A DNA stretch of 64,000 nucleotides from Ectothiorhodospira marina (GCF_900109495.1 NZ_FOAA01000005.1:124001-188000); one strand, 5' to 3'. Shown: positions 1-8,714, counted from the stretch's first letter. Numbers and translations are program-made. The notes: a model not told the origin generated them from the sequence alone.

Positions 1-709
1 ATCCCTTAGCAAAATCCGAAATGAAGCGTGCAGTCTCGTCCTTCCTGCCGAATGCCGCCGAGATCACGGAGAGATTGCGTTGCTCGGGAGTGGCAGCTTC
101 TAGGTGGTCGCCCTTGGTAATGTTCACGGGCTCCAATTTCGTCAGGTCCAGCGGAGTGTCTGCTTCGATTCCAAGCAGTTTAAGGACTGCTTCCTGGCCG
201 TTTTCAGTGGCCTTTTCGGGTGGGGGCGTGATTGCTCCGGCATTGCTCACCTGGGCGGCAATCATTACCAACTCGGTCAGTGGTGTCACGTGGGCGGAGA
301 CCTCCTGGGAGGTTCGATCCACACGGGCGATGGAGCGTAGGGTGATGTCTTTCGGCATGAGCCCAGGCTCTCCCCACTTCACCTCATCACCGCAACCTTG
401 TGGTAAGTCACAAATCATTTGTGCGTGTTCGGTATGCCGTACCCGAATGACGAAGTGCTCATCCACCGGCAGACGGAGCTGGTAGCGTCCATCATCATCC
501 GTCTTGGTTTCGGCCACGATTTCCCGGCATTCCATGTCGGCGCAGGCCTCGACTTGCGCGCCCAACAGCAAGCCCTTCGCAGCGACCCCCGTGACGGTGG
601 CGGTCTGCGTTGTGGTGTCGCCACCGCTGCTGCCTCCCCCGCCACCACAGGCGGCCAGAAGAACGGCACTGGCAATGACGGAAGGAACCCCAAGGACTTT
701 TGCTGACAT
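1..709 (-). CDS. Putative lipoprotein, 3' part outside the window
   Basis: An open frame starts at the ATG at 709-707 and runs 236 codons without a stop off the left edge. AAGGGG lies about 7 nt before the ATG. Residues 1-21 form a short signal with a lipobox ending LLAAC, so Cys21 would be lipidated, and a Gly/Ser-rich linker follows. Residues about 32-80 carry a pattern (TVTGVAAKG...TDDDGRYQLRLP) seen in carboxypeptidase-regulatory-like beta-sandwich domains of surface proteins. The rest is acidic and unrecognised. Function is unknown; a cell-envelope location is inferred from the lipobox. Confidence 0.75.
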   Translation of the reverse strand, partial: MSAKVLGVPSVIASAVLLAACGGGGGSSGGDTTTQTATVTGVAAKGLLLGAQVEACADMECREIVAETKTDDDGRYQLRLPVDEHFVIRVRHTEHAQMICDLPQGCGDEVKWGEPGLMPKDITLRSIARVDRTSQEVSAHVTPLTELVMIAAQVSNAGAITPPPEKATENGQEAVLKLLGIEADTPLDLTKLEPVNITKGDHLEAATPEQRNLSVISAAFGRKDETARFISDFAKG

Positions 710-1126
710 CGATAACCCCTTATTTTTTTCGGAAACTTTTTGTATTACCGAGAAATTCGTGCGGATCTAATGCCTGGGCTTGCCAAGCCGTTGGTTCCGC
801 CGTATTTCTCAACTAGTGTGCTTGGCCCATCAACGCAACGGGCTGCAGGTCGTCCGTAAAAACGCGACGTTGATCACATTTTTTGTAGGGAAATCCCTAC
901 AGGGGCAATTCCTGATGCGCGCACACCCAGCCTGGCATTGGGGGCAGCACTTGGGATCGTCAGAGGGGGCATGGAGAGGAGGAAAAGTTAACGGCCAGGG
1001 GGACCGGAGTGGATGCGGCTTCAGTTCATCGAGATCCAATGGGGCTAGGAACGGCCTGAAGACAAGGGTTCTCCCTGTTTGGCCACCCAGTTCCCCACCT
1101 GTAGGACCACCCTGCGCACTGCCCGC
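710..1126. other. Intergenic region without a recognisable gene
   Basis: No frame here has a convincing start, ribosome binding site or family motif. It contains the upstream region of the lipoprotein gene that starts at 709 and an 18-bp palindrome described separately. Confidence 0.4.
884..901. promoter_or_regulatory. Palindromic operator-like site
   Basis: TGTAGGGA-AA-TCCCTACA is a dyad with perfect 8-bp arms and a 2-nt centre. It lies about 175 bp upstream of the lipoprotein gene on the minus strand. The size and symmetry suit a dimeric regulator such as a LuxR/NarL-type response regulator, but no regulator can be named from the sequence. Confidence 0.3.
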
Positions 1127-2319
1127 TTACGCCGTCCCGACCTCTCCATCCACTCCACCAGACCAGGGCTGGCGCGATAATAGGCGGTGACCAGCCAGCG
1201 ACCGATGGGGCTTGAGCCTCTCATCCCGAAGGGCGGTGGGCACGGTATCCCGTTCCCGTTCCCGTTCCCGTTCCCGTTCCCGTTCCCGTTCCCGTTCCCG
1301 TTCCTGGGCCGGTAGGCCAGCGGTGGCGGAATTCACCAGGCAGGTGCTGCCGTTGGATGAGGCACGCAGGCGGAATTGCACCGTGTCCGTGGTGGCATAG
1401 TCCGAGCAGCCGGTCACGCCGTGGTCGGCACATAGACGATATCGGTAGTCACCTTACCGGGTAAGCGTGTTTTCGTAGCGTTCATTATCGGGGGGGAGTT
1501 CGGCGATCTCTTCGAACGCACCGCCATCGCGCGACCGCTCCAAGCGGAGGCGTTCTGCGGTCTGGGAGCGGTTGGTCCAAGTCAGGCGGATGCCGTCACT
1601 GAAACGGGTGGCGTTGGGATCGGCGGGGGCCAGCGGGGGCGTGACAATCTGTGTCGTGTTGGACCAGGGGGAGTTTCCCTGCGCGCTGGAGGCGCGTATG
1701 CGGTAGGTGTAAAGCGTCCCTTCCAGTGCGGAGGCGTCAGCGTCTGTGAACTCGCTGGTCTGCGGATCCAGGGCGCCCAGAGGCAGGAAGTCATCTTCGG
1801 TGCATCCATCCTGACTGAGTTCATGCGCATCGCAGCGCTCCATGGTCTGGCCCGTGGCGCTGGCAGAGTTGTTCAACCAACTCAATTTCATACCGTCGTT
1901 TCCCCGGCGGACCTCAAGATAAGTGGGCTGAAAAGGGAGTAGGTTGGCCGGCTCTTCGTTCAGCAATCGACCCAGATCCAGGATGCCACCGGTCAGGGTG
2001 GGATGGGCGTCTTCCACTATGCGTGTCGTGGTGAGGATGCGTCGCGCACGCGTTTCCAGGAAAGATCATCCATGTCCATTTGAGACCAGAGCAGGGCAGC
2101 CGCGCCGCTGACCATGGGGGCCGACATGGAGGTGCCACTCACCAGGCAGTACGAGGCATCGGTGTTTCCGGCGCAGGAAATGCTACGGGCTAAGCCATTC
2201 AGTAGGGGACGCTCTGTGCATCCCTGGACGACCGTTCGTCGACTGAACTGGGTGAAGGCAGATGAGCCTCCTTCCTGGAGGGACGTCATATGGGAGCGGC
2301 TACTGCTCTGGTGATCGTC
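1127..2319 (-). pseudogene. Decayed secreted subtilisin-like protease with fibronectin-like domains
   Basis: The minus strand encodes the C-terminal part of an S8 subtilase, recognised by the nucleophile motif GTSMSAPMVSGAAALLW at about 2160-2110. The segments with the catalytic Asp and His are missing: the frame opens just after a stop at 2320-2322. A one-base deletion near 2043 shifts the frame. The sequence before it ends ...WKRVRDA and the other frame resumes ...TTTRIVEDAHPTLTGG, which together make a normal subtilase helix. Fibronectin-like segments follow (LSWLNN..., YTYRIRA, IRLTWTN). An in-frame TAA at 1454-1456 interrupts a third such segment, which continues as GDYRYRLCADHG. Downstream, the frame crosses a hexanucleotide repeat. 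With a 5' truncation, a frameshift and a nonsense codon, this is a pseudogene. Confidence 0.8.
1251..1304. repeat. Hexanucleotide microsatellite, nine copies of CGTTCC
   Basis: Nine perfect tandem copies of CGTTCC lie at the tail of the subtilase pseudogene. On the minus strand the unit reads GGAACG; in the pseudogene frame it encodes an alternating Arg-Glu tract, and in another frame Gly-Thr. A 6-bp unit preserves frame when it slips. Confidence 0.95.
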
Positions 2320-2363
2320 TCATGCTAAGGTGTCGCCGGCTTGGCTGATGGTCCCCTGATCTC

Positions 2364-3110
2364 ATGAAATCATCACTCCCGAATCTCTCCCTTCCCTTGA
2401 TCGCACTGCTCATGATGAGCCTGGTACTGGCGGGTTGCGCCAGCGTGCCCGGGGACGAACCCGGCGAGGTGGATGATTCGCCTCTGAAGCGCGCCCTGAA
2501 CGAGCAGGACTGCGAGGCTGCGACTCAGGCCATGGATAGGCTCGCCCCTCAGCAGGGGGCTCAGGCGGCGGTGATGGCCGACGCGCGGCTTGAGGTGGCT
2601 TACCTGTGCCTTTCGGACGGCGCCTTGGATGCTGCCTGGGAGCAGAGTGTTGCCTTTCTGAGAGAGTTTGCGGGCCATCCTCATGCTGACTATGGCTACT
2701 ACCTGGCGGGACTGTCCCGGTTTGCCGCCTGGCAGGCCCTGCATGAGGGGGAGCAGGTGCCGGACCCGGACCAGGACTCAGCCGCCGCTCGGGAGGCTTT
2801 TGCATTGTTCCGTGACCTGGTGCGGCAGTTTCCGGATTCCGCCTATCGGGATGAGGTGATTCCGCATCTGGTGGCGTTGCGGGAGGGCCTGGCTCATGCG
2901 GAATTGCGCATGGCGCAGGCCCGATTTGAACAGGGGGACCACCGGCAGGCCCTGGCCAGGGCCGAATATGTGAACGAACATTTCCCCAACACTCAGGCCC
3001 AGGGGCGTGCCCTGTTGTTGATGGCCCAGGTGCGGGAGACCTTGGGGGACGAGGACGAGGCCGTCAGAATCCGCCGCCGGGCCCCGGCGATTCCGGATCT
3101 GGATCACTAG
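2364..3110 (+). CDS. BamD/YfiO-like outer-membrane lipoprotein
   Basis: 248 residues. The N-terminus is a lipoprotein signal with lipobox LVLAGC (Cys25). Residues about 80-235 form TPR-like helical repeats whose spacing follows BamD: an HPHADYGYYLAGL segment, then AREAFALFRDLVRQFPDSAY, then a helix pair ending in HFPNTQAQGRALLLMAQVRETLGD. BamD is the essential lipoprotein partner of BamA in outer-membrane protein assembly. The gene stands alone, the acidic N-terminal third diverges from typical BamD, and the genome may carry another bamD elsewhere, so this may be a paralogue rather than the essential copy. The family call is fairly safe and the specific role is not. Confidence 0.7.
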   Translation: MKSSLPNLSLPLIALLMMSLVLAGCASVPGDEPGEVDDSPLKRALNEQDCEAATQAMDRLAPQQGAQAAVMADARLEVAYLCLSDGALDAAWEQSVAFLREFAGHPHADYGYYLAGLSRFAAWQALHEGEQVPDPDQDSAAAREAFALFRDLVRQFPDSAYRDEVIPHLVALREGLAHAELRMAQARFEQGDHRQALARAEYVNEHFPNTQAQGRALLLMAQVRETLGDEDEAVRIRRRAPAIPDLDH

Positions 3111-3316
3111 CGGCCGTCGGGGGGATGTGCCCACGGGAATGCTTGCATCCCTGCGGGTTGGCGCCTTGCTCCACGCCACCAGGTCAATCTGACACTGGCT
3201 CTGTGACCCATGGTTTTTTTTGACACACCCTCATCTTGGGTGTCCTCATGGTCGACGGCGATGGTTGAGTTTTTAACTTATTGTTTTTAATGGGTTATCA
3301 ATTTGTGTCGGGCTGT

Positions 3317-3332
3317 TGGCATGGCCCATGCT
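3317..3332 (+). promoter_or_regulatory. Candidate sigma-54 promoter (-24/-12)
   Basis: TGGCATGGCCCATGCT has GG and GC separated by 10 bp, as in the sigma-54 consensus TGGCAC-N5-TTGC. It lies about 40 bp before the DUF4168 start codon. It is weaker than the site at 38185, and no activator site is evident. Confidence 0.3.
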
Positions 3333-3372
3333 GTATGGCCTCCACATCCAAGATTTCCCTCTGGAGGGTCCA

Positions 3373-3780
3373 ATGGAATTTCGCAAAACAGCACTCACCT
3401 GTGCCTTCGCCACCCTGTTTGCCGTGTCCGGTGTCGCGGGGGCCCAGAGCGGGGGGGGGCAGGAAGGCGGCGCGCCGCCGCCGGAGCAGCAGGGCGCCAT
3501 GCCCGGGGCTGATGTGGATCTTTCCGAGGGCACCATCGACGATTTTGTGGATGCCTTCGTGGAAGTGCAGAAAGTGAACGAGGATTTCGCCCAGCGCCTG
3601 GAGGATGCCACGGATGCCGAGGAGGCCCAGGCCCTGCACCAGGAAGCCCAGGAGGAGATGGTGCAGGCCGTTGAGGACACCGGCATGAACGCGGAGGAAT
3701 ACAACGAGGTGGCCATGGCATTACAGAACGATCCGGAACTGCTGGATCAGGTGGTGCAAATGGCCGAAGAGCGCCAGTAA
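3373..3780 (+). CDS. Secreted DUF4168-family protein
   Basis: The chosen start is the ATG at 3373, preceded by GGAGGG; the upstream in-frame ATG at 3316 lacks a ribosome site. The 135-residue product has a Sec-type signal peptide (MEFRKTALT...AGAQS), a Gly/Pro-rich linker, then an acidic helical domain (about residues 50-135: DDFVDAFVEVQKVNEDFAQRL...) with the DUF4168 pattern of a helix rich in Asp, Glu, Ala and Val ending in DPELLDQVVQMAEE. The family has no defined function. A second secreted protein gene follows after 25 bp and the two probably form a unit. Confidence 0.75.
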   Translation: MEFRKTALTCAFATLFAVSGVAGAQSGGGQEGGAPPPEQQGAMPGADVDLSEGTIDDFVDAFVEVQKVNEDFAQRLEDATDAEEAQALHQEAQEEMVQAVEDTGMNAEEYNEVAMALQNDPELLDQVVQMAEERQ

Positions 3781-3805
3781 TTATCACAACCTTGGGAGGT
3801 CAGCC

Positions 3806-4321
3806 ATGAGATATTCAGCGAAAGGTCTGGCCCTGCTGGCGGTGGTGCCGTTTGCAGTGATGGCCGGGCCGGGCTTTGAGCCTGGTGACCGCGAGGCAAT
3901 GGATCGAGAGCCGGCTGGCGGTGGATTCGGTACTCCGGGAGCCGATAGTGCTCCCCCGGGTGGCGGCATGGAGCCGCCAGGTGGGGCGGCCCCGCCCCCC
4001 GGTGCTGGACAGCCTGCGCCCCCGCCCGGCGGTGGGGCCGCTCCACCGCCGGGTGCCGGACAGCCCGCACCACCCCCCGGGGGCGGAACAGCACCACCTC
4101 CGGGTAGTGCCCCACCACCGGATGGTCAGCCCGGCGGAGGCATGGGGCAGCCGTCCGGGCCCCCGGCAGGTGGGGGCATGGGAGCCCCTCCGCCGGCACC
4201 AGGTGATCAGCCCGGCGGCGGTATGGGTGAACCGCCTGTACCCCCGGGAGGAGACCTGGAGATGCCCCCGGATGATGGCGGGGAGGGTGGCCTGGAGATG
4301 CCGCCCGCGGACCCGGAGTGA
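3806..4321 (+). CDS. Secreted proline/glycine-rich low-complexity protein
   Basis: 171 residues starting at the ATG at 3806, with GGGAGG 6 nt upstream. A signal peptide (MRYSAKGLALLAVVPFAVMA) precedes a disordered region built from irregular PPPGGG, GAGQPAP and GGGMG blocks with an acidic end (DLEMPPDDGGEGGLEMPPADPE). There are no cysteines or recognisable domains. Codon third positions, the ribosome site and the close spacing to the DUF4168 gene argue that it is real. The function is unknown. Confidence 0.65.
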   Translation: MRYSAKGLALLAVVPFAVMAGPGFEPGDREAMDREPAGGGFGTPGADSAPPGGGMEPPGGAAPPPGAGQPAPPPGGGAAPPPGAGQPAPPPGGGTAPPPGSAPPPDGQPGGGMGQPSGPPAGGGMGAPPPAPGDQPGGGMGEPPVPPGGDLEMPPDDGGEGGLEMPPADPE

Positions 4322-4381
4322 TCTGATGGAGCACATGGTGAGCGCCTCGCAGGCTTCTCGTGAGCTTGATCCCGAGGCGTC

Positions 4382-6262
4382 TCACTCCTCCAGGTAGGTA
4401 TATCCCGACAAACCATGATCCAGCTCCGCCAGGACCTGCGCCTGGCGCGAGGGCTCCAGCCCCGATTCCGCCACTTTCTGCCGATACGCCCCTGCCAGTA
4501 GCTCAGTGTCGTAGTGCACATAGCGCAGCAACTCGGCCACCGTGTCTCCCTGTTCCGGCTCCACCACCTCGTAACCGCCGTCCTCCTTGAGCACCACGTT
4601 GATGGCGTCGGTGTCGCCGAAGAGGTTGTGCAGATCCCCCAGGATCTCCTGATACGCCCCCACCATGAAGATGCCCAGCAGGTAGTCCTCATGCTCCCGC
4701 AGCTCATGTAGCGGCAGGCTGGGGGCTGTGGTCTCGCCGTCCACGTAGCGATCCACATGCCCATCGGAATCACAGGTGAGATCCTGCAGCACGGCCCGGC
4801 GTGTGGGTCGCTCGTTCAATCGATGCAAGGGCATGATGGGGAAGATCTGGTCAATGGCCCAGGCATCGGGAATGGATTGAAACACCGAGAAGTTGCAGAA
4901 GTACTTGTCCGAGAGCTTCTCGTTGAGTTCATCACCGATGTCCCGGGGCAGGCGATCCGCTCGGGTGACCAGCAGCCGCCGACAGGTGGCGAAGTAGATC
5001 TGCTCGGCCAGCGCCCGGTGCTCCAGGTCCAGCAGGCCGTGGGAGAACATGGAGCGCACCTCCCCGAGCCAGTCCAGCATGTTGTGGAAGACCTCCGTGG
5101 GGGCATTGTCTTCGGCCTGTTCAAACAGGCGCCACATGTCCAGCAGTACCGCGGGGGCATCCTCGTCCGGGGGCTGGATGTCCGCCGCCACCGGGGCTCG
5201 CTCGGTATCGATCACATCGGTGATGAGCACCGCATGGTGGGCCGTGGTGCCCCGACCGGATTCGGTGAAGATCTCCGGGTGAGGCAGGTCATACTCCCGG
5301 CAGGTGTTGGCCAGGATGCGCACCACGCTATTGGCATAGTCCTGCAGGCTGTAGTTCATCGAGCACAGGTTGCGCGAGCGGGTGCCCTCGTAGTCCACTG
5401 CCAGGCCGCCGCCCACATCCACCACCTGAATGGGGGCGCCCAGGCGGTGCAGTTCGGCAAAAAAGCGCGAGGCCTCGAACATGCCCGCCTGAATGTCGCG
5501 GATATTGGCGATCTGCGAGCCCATGTGGAAATGCAGCAGCTGCATGCAGTCCAGCATGTCATGGGACCGCAGCTGCTCCAGCAGGTGCAGGGCCTGCGCG
5601 GAGGAGAGCCCGAACTTGGCCTTCTCGCCGCCGGTGTTCTGCCACTTACCCTTGCCCACCGAGGCCAGGCGCACGCGCATCCCCAGGCAGGGTCTCACGC
5701 CCAGGTCCCGGGCGGCGGCGATCACGCCCTTGAGCTCGGAGGGCTTCTCGATGACGATGTACACCCGGTGACCCAGCATCTGGCCGATCATGGCCAGGCG
5801 CAGGTATTCCCGGTCCTTGTAGCCATTGCAGACGATCACCCCACCCGGCCGTGACAGGGCCAGTACCGCCATCAATTCAGGCTTGCTGCCCGCCTCAAGC
5901 CCCACCTTGTCCACCCCATAGGTGAGGATGCGCTCCACCACGCTGCGCTGCTGGTTCACCTTGATGGGATAGACAGCGGTGTAGCGCCCGGGGTACTCGG
6001 TCTCCTCGAAGGCCTGCCGGAAGGCCCGGGTGAGGCGTTCCACCCGATCGGTCAGGATGTCGGGAAAGCGCACCAGCACCGGCACATCGATGTTCATGGG
6101 CTTCACCCGGGAGATCAGCTCGTAGAGGTCCACGCCAGGGTGTCCGGCATGGGCCGGTGGTCTGACAATCACTCGCCCTTCATCATTGATGTGGAAATAG
6201 CCACCGTTCCAGTGATCAATGTTGTAGGTCTGGCGGGCGGATTCCGTGGTCCAGTCTGTCAT
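4382..6262 (-). CDS. speA: Biosynthetic arginine decarboxylase
   Basis: 626 residues, close to E. coli SpeA (658). The PLP-dependent fold-III enzyme converts arginine to agmatine, the first step of the ADC route to putrescine. Recognisable segments are YNIDHWNGGYFHINDEGRV at the N-terminus, YPIKVNQQRSVVE with the PLP-binding lysine (about residue 100), HFHMGSQIANI, VDVGGGLAVDYEG, and ESGRGTTAHHAVLI. The C-terminal part carries the helical extension typical of SpeA (FSVFQSIPDAWAIDQIFPIMPLHRL). No agmatinase or agmatine deiminase gene is in the window. The gene stands alone, and its stop lies 60 bp from the end of the Pro/Gly-rich gene on the other strand. Confidence 0.96.
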   Translation of the reverse strand: MTDWTTESARQTYNIDHWNGGYFHINDEGRVIVRPPAHAGHPGVDLYELISRVKPMNIDVPVLVRFPDILTDRVERLTRAFRQAFEETEYPGRYTAVYPIKVNQQRSVVERILTYGVDKVGLEAGSKPELMAVLALSRPGGVIVCNGYKDREYLRLAMIGQMLGHRVYIVIEKPSELKGVIAAARDLGVRPCLGMRVRLASVGKGKWQNTGGEKAKFGLSSAQALHLLEQLRSHDMLDCMQLLHFHMGSQIANIRDIQAGMFEASRFFAELHRLGAPIQVVDVGGGLAVDYEGTRSRNLCSMNYSLQDYANSVVRILANTCREYDLPHPEIFTESGRGTTAHHAVLITDVIDTERAPVAADIQPPDEDAPAVLLDMWRLFEQAEDNAPTEVFHNMLDWLGEVRSMFSHGLLDLEHRALAEQIYFATCRRLLVTRADRLPRDIGDELNEKLSDKYFCNFSVFQSIPDAWAIDQIFPIMPLHRLNERPTRRAVLQDLTCDSDGHVDRYVDGETTAPSLPLHELREHEDYLLGIFMVGAYQEILGDLHNLFGDTDAINVVLKEDGGYEVVEPEQGDTVAELLRYVHYDTELLAGAYRQKVAESGLEPSRQAQVLAELDHGLSGYTYLEE

Positions 6263-6506
6263 GGGGGGGTCTTCAGGTCTTTATGCGGGGGCCATGATAA
6301 CGCAGGTGAAGTGGACGGTATCCCCGTTGACCTCGAGTTGCGGCGAAATACGCGATTCGATACCGTGTCCACGGGGTGCCACGTCCAGCGACACACGGTG
6401 GTCTGGCAGGGAAATGCGACACACCATGATTGCGGAATCAGAGGCCACGCGGCCGGGCCGGCATCGAATTTCAGGTTCACCTCAAGCCCATTGCAGGAGA
6501 AGAGAC

Positions 6507-6830
6507 ATGAATGATCGTGACCACAACGCCGGCCGCCGCGGGTTCCTGAAATTCGGTGCCTATGGCCTGCTGGCCGTGCCCATGGCCGGCCTGGGCTGGA
6601 GCACCACCGCCCAGGCCATGGAACGTCTGGATGAAGGCTCGGCGCAGGCTGAGGCCCTGGACTACGTCCACGCTGCGAGCGATGCCGACCATGATGCCTA
6701 TGAGGAGGGTCAGGTTTGCAGCAACTGTGACCTGTGGACCGATCCCAGCGCCGAAGGGTGGGGCCCCTGCGCCGTGTTCCCCGGTAGTCTGGTGGCTGAA
6801 GGTGGCTGGTGCAGCGCCTGGGTGGGCTGA
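6507..6830 (+). CDS. High-potential iron-sulfur protein (HiPIP), Tat-exported
   Basis: 107 residues from the ATG at 6507, preceded by GCAGGAGAAGAG. The N-terminus is a twin-arginine signal (RRGFLKFGAYGLLAVP, ending near WSTTAQAM). The mature part has the HiPIP cysteine pattern Cys71-x2-Cys74-x13-Cys88-x13-Cys102, with the WGPC and EGGWCSAW contexts of purple-bacterial HiPIPs. These [4Fe-4S] proteins are soluble periplasmic carriers that pass electrons from the bc1 complex to photosynthetic reaction centres or to terminal oxidases. No partner genes are adjacent. The family is well represented in Ectothiorhodospiraceae and Chromatiaceae, which supports the taxonomic guess. Confidence 0.95.
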   Translation: MNDRDHNAGRRGFLKFGAYGLLAVPMAGLGWSTTAQAMERLDEGSAQAEALDYVHAASDADHDAYEEGQVCSNCDLWTDPSAEGWGPCAVFPGSLVAEGGWCSAWVG

Positions 6831-6859
6831 GCCACAGCTAACAGGGCCCCGCCCCGCCC

Positions 6860-7017
6860 GTGGGAGCGGCCCTCGGCCGCGAATGGCGGCGGGCACGGCA
6901 CCCAACCCCCCGCCGCCAAACCCATTCGCGGGCAGGCCCGCTCCCACAGGGGGGGCGGGGCCTTGGCCTCCAGCCCCCAGGACACCCCCCCCCGTGGGAG
7001 CGGCCCCCGACCGCGGA
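6860..7017. repeat. Cluster of three REP-type palindromes
   Basis: Three copies of a GTGGGAGCGG...CCGCGAA palindrome lie at 6860-6882 (direct), 6925-6947 (inverted) and 6994-7017 (direct), between the HiPIP gene and the convergent pseudopilin gene. A fourth copy is at 36307-36329. They resemble the REP elements common in pseudomonads and other gammaproteobacteria. Confidence 0.85.
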
Positions 7018-7039
7018 TGGCACGGGCCCACTGCTTCAC

Positions 7040-7555
7040 TCAGCAATCCACCCCTTCCACCCGTGCCCGCCCGGTGCGGCTGATGATGATCCTCCGCCCC
7101 TTCTCTCCATGACATAGCGACACCGTGCCCATCTGCAGGCCACCGTTGATCTGTCGGGTTTGACCGTCTGGCCGGTAGGCGATGTATTGACTCATGGTGC
7201 CGTTGGCCTGAATGCTCACGGCATGGGGTGGGCCACCGTATACCCTCAACACCTCACCCGACTCGGAGACGTCCGCGTCGGACTCAGGCGCCAGGCGCAC
7301 GATCCAGCCCACCGTATACGCCTCCTCCTGGCAGTGAATGCCGTCGGCCGAGGGACAGATCAGCACGCCTTCGCCCCGCTGCACCGCCTCGGACCGGGCC
7401 AGGCGCAGCCCTGCCATCAGGTCGTTGGTGGCGGTGACCAGGCGTTGCTCCTGTAGCAGGCCGGCAAAGCCGGGCAACGCGATGGTGGCCAGCAAGGTGG
7501 CCACTGTCAGTGTGACCAGCAGTTCCACCAGTGTGATGCCATGTTCCCTGGGCAT
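7040..7555 (-). CDS. GspH/FimT-family type II/IV pseudopilin
   Basis: 171 residues from the ATG at 7555, with AAGGAG upstream; an upstream frame extension to 7693 has no ribosome site. The prepilin motif MPREHG-ITLVELLVTLTVATLLATIALPGF shows the short leader ending in Gly, then the hydrophobic helix with Glu at mature position 5. The globular part (LAPES...GTMSQYIAYRPDGQTRQ...GRARVEGVDC) matches the GspH/FimT domain with a paired-cysteine C-terminus. Such proteins are minor pilins of type IV pili or secretion systems. No other pilin genes are nearby. Confidence 0.9.
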   Translation of the reverse strand: MPREHGITLVELLVTLTVATLLATIALPGFAGLLQEQRLVTATNDLMAGLRLARSEAVQRGEGVLICPSADGIHCQEEAYTVGWIVRLAPESDADVSESGEVLRVYGGPPHAVSIQANGTMSQYIAYRPDGQTRQINGGLQMGTVSLCHGEKGRRIIISRTGRARVEGVDC

Positions 7556-7691
7556 GGGCCTCTCTCCTTGAGGTTGAAATGAGCCATTAGGGCCATCTGC
7601 GAGGTTAACGCCGCCGTGAGCGGACTGCAACGCAGTCGCGCTATACTCTGTGGCCCGTTGGATTCCCTGGCCACCACATGAGGGTAGAGAC

Positions 7692-8459
7692 ATGACCGTG
7701 GAGGACGGCGCCCTGCTGTTGGGTGCAGCGCTGACGCTTCTGGGCTACGGGCTCGTGGTGGCGGCGGGTTTTCGCCGTGAACTGCTCTGGGGGCTGATCA
7801 ACCTGGTGCCGGGGGTGTCGCTGGCCTTCGTGCTGTTGTACTGGCGGCGGGCTCGGGTGGGCTTCATCCTCAGCCTGATGGGGCTGGTGGTGGTGGCCGC
7901 TGCCTTGTATGGCGGTGCGGACCGCACCGTCAGGGAAACACTGGCCCGGCACGACATTGAGGTGGACATGGAGATGCCGGTCACCCGGCCCTGGGATGAA
8001 GAGTTGCCCAACCAGGCGCTGGTGCGCCAGATCGAGGAAGAAACCGGCGAGCCCCTGGAGATCATTGAGTTCGATCCCTACGCACCCACCACGGCGCAGC
8101 CGCTACCACCGGCGGAGAGCTTCCGTCTTGCCCCGGATCGCCAGGCCGCCTCATGGGCCTATCGGCAGGCCATTCCCGCCGAATGGGGCGCACTGGAGGG
8201 TGAGCGTGTGCGCCTCACCCTGGCGGATGGGGACGTGCGCGAGGGCAATCTCATTGCCGCGACCGCCCGCTCGTTGTTCGTTCAGCAAATAGTGCAGGGC
8301 GGACATGTGGCCTTTGAATATCGCCGCGACGACGTGCGGCGCATGGAAGTCTGGGATGCACCGGGTGCCTCGCCACGGGTGCGGCCGGATGCTGAGTCGG
8401 TCGAAGCCTTGCCGGCGCCTGCGGTCATCTTCGAAGCCCCCCAATCCACTGAGGACTGA
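7692..8459 (+). CDS. Membrane protein of unknown function, Sm/SH3-like C-terminus
   Basis: 255 residues from the ATG at 7692, preceded by GAGGGTAGAGAC. Three hydrophobic segments occupy about residues 7-27, 33-52 and 58-76. A long cytoplasmic or periplasmic part follows, containing GERVRLTLADGDVREGNLIAATARSL, a pattern like a small beta-barrel (Sm or SH3-like) repeat. The stop overlaps the YcgL start (TGATG), so the two are translationally coupled. I do not recognise a named family. Confidence 0.7.
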   Translation: MTVEDGALLLGAALTLLGYGLVVAAGFRRELLWGLINLVPGVSLAFVLLYWRRARVGFILSLMGLVVVAAALYGGADRTVRETLARHDIEVDMEMPVTRPWDEELPNQALVRQIEEETGEPLEIIEFDPYAPTTAQPLPPAESFRLAPDRQAASWAYRQAIPAEWGALEGERVRLTLADGDVREGNLIAATARSLFVQQIVQGGHVAFEYRRDDVRRMEVWDAPGASPRVRPDAESVEALPAPAVIFEAPQSTED

Positions 8460-8707
8460 TGATGCAGTGCTATGTTTATCGCAGCTCCCGTCGGCAGGAT
8501 ACCTATGTCTTTCTGCCCGGCAAGGATGATTTTTCCAACATCCCCGACGGGTTGCTCAATCTGTTGGGCAAGCCGGAGTTTGCCCTGGAGCTGGTTCTGA
8601 CCCCTGATCGTCGACTGGCTCGGGAAGATCCCCTGCAGGTGCTCACCAACCTCAAGAACCAGGGTTTTCATTTACAGATGCCGCCCGAGAACGATCAGCC
8701 GGTATAA
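8459..8707 (+). CDS. ycgL: YcgL-domain protein
   Basis: 82 residues. The sequence MQCYVYRSSRRQDTYVFL, a central KPEFALELVLTPDRRLAREDP and the C-terminal LKNQGFHLQMPP match the small conserved YcgL family of gammaproteobacteria, which has an alpha/beta fold and no settled function. The gene starts within the stop of the preceding membrane-protein gene (ATG at 8459 or 8462). Confidence 0.85.
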   Translation: MMQCYVYRSSRRQDTYVFLPGKDDFSNIPDGLLNLLGKPEFALELVLTPDRRLAREDPLQVLTNLKNQGFHLQMPPENDQPV

Positions 8708-8714
8708 GGCTGTC

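Noticed and set aside
4207-4773. Other frames over the Pro/Gly-rich gene and the speA end
   Set aside because: They are shadows of GC-rich sequence; only the 3806-4321 frame has a ribosome site and a signal peptide.
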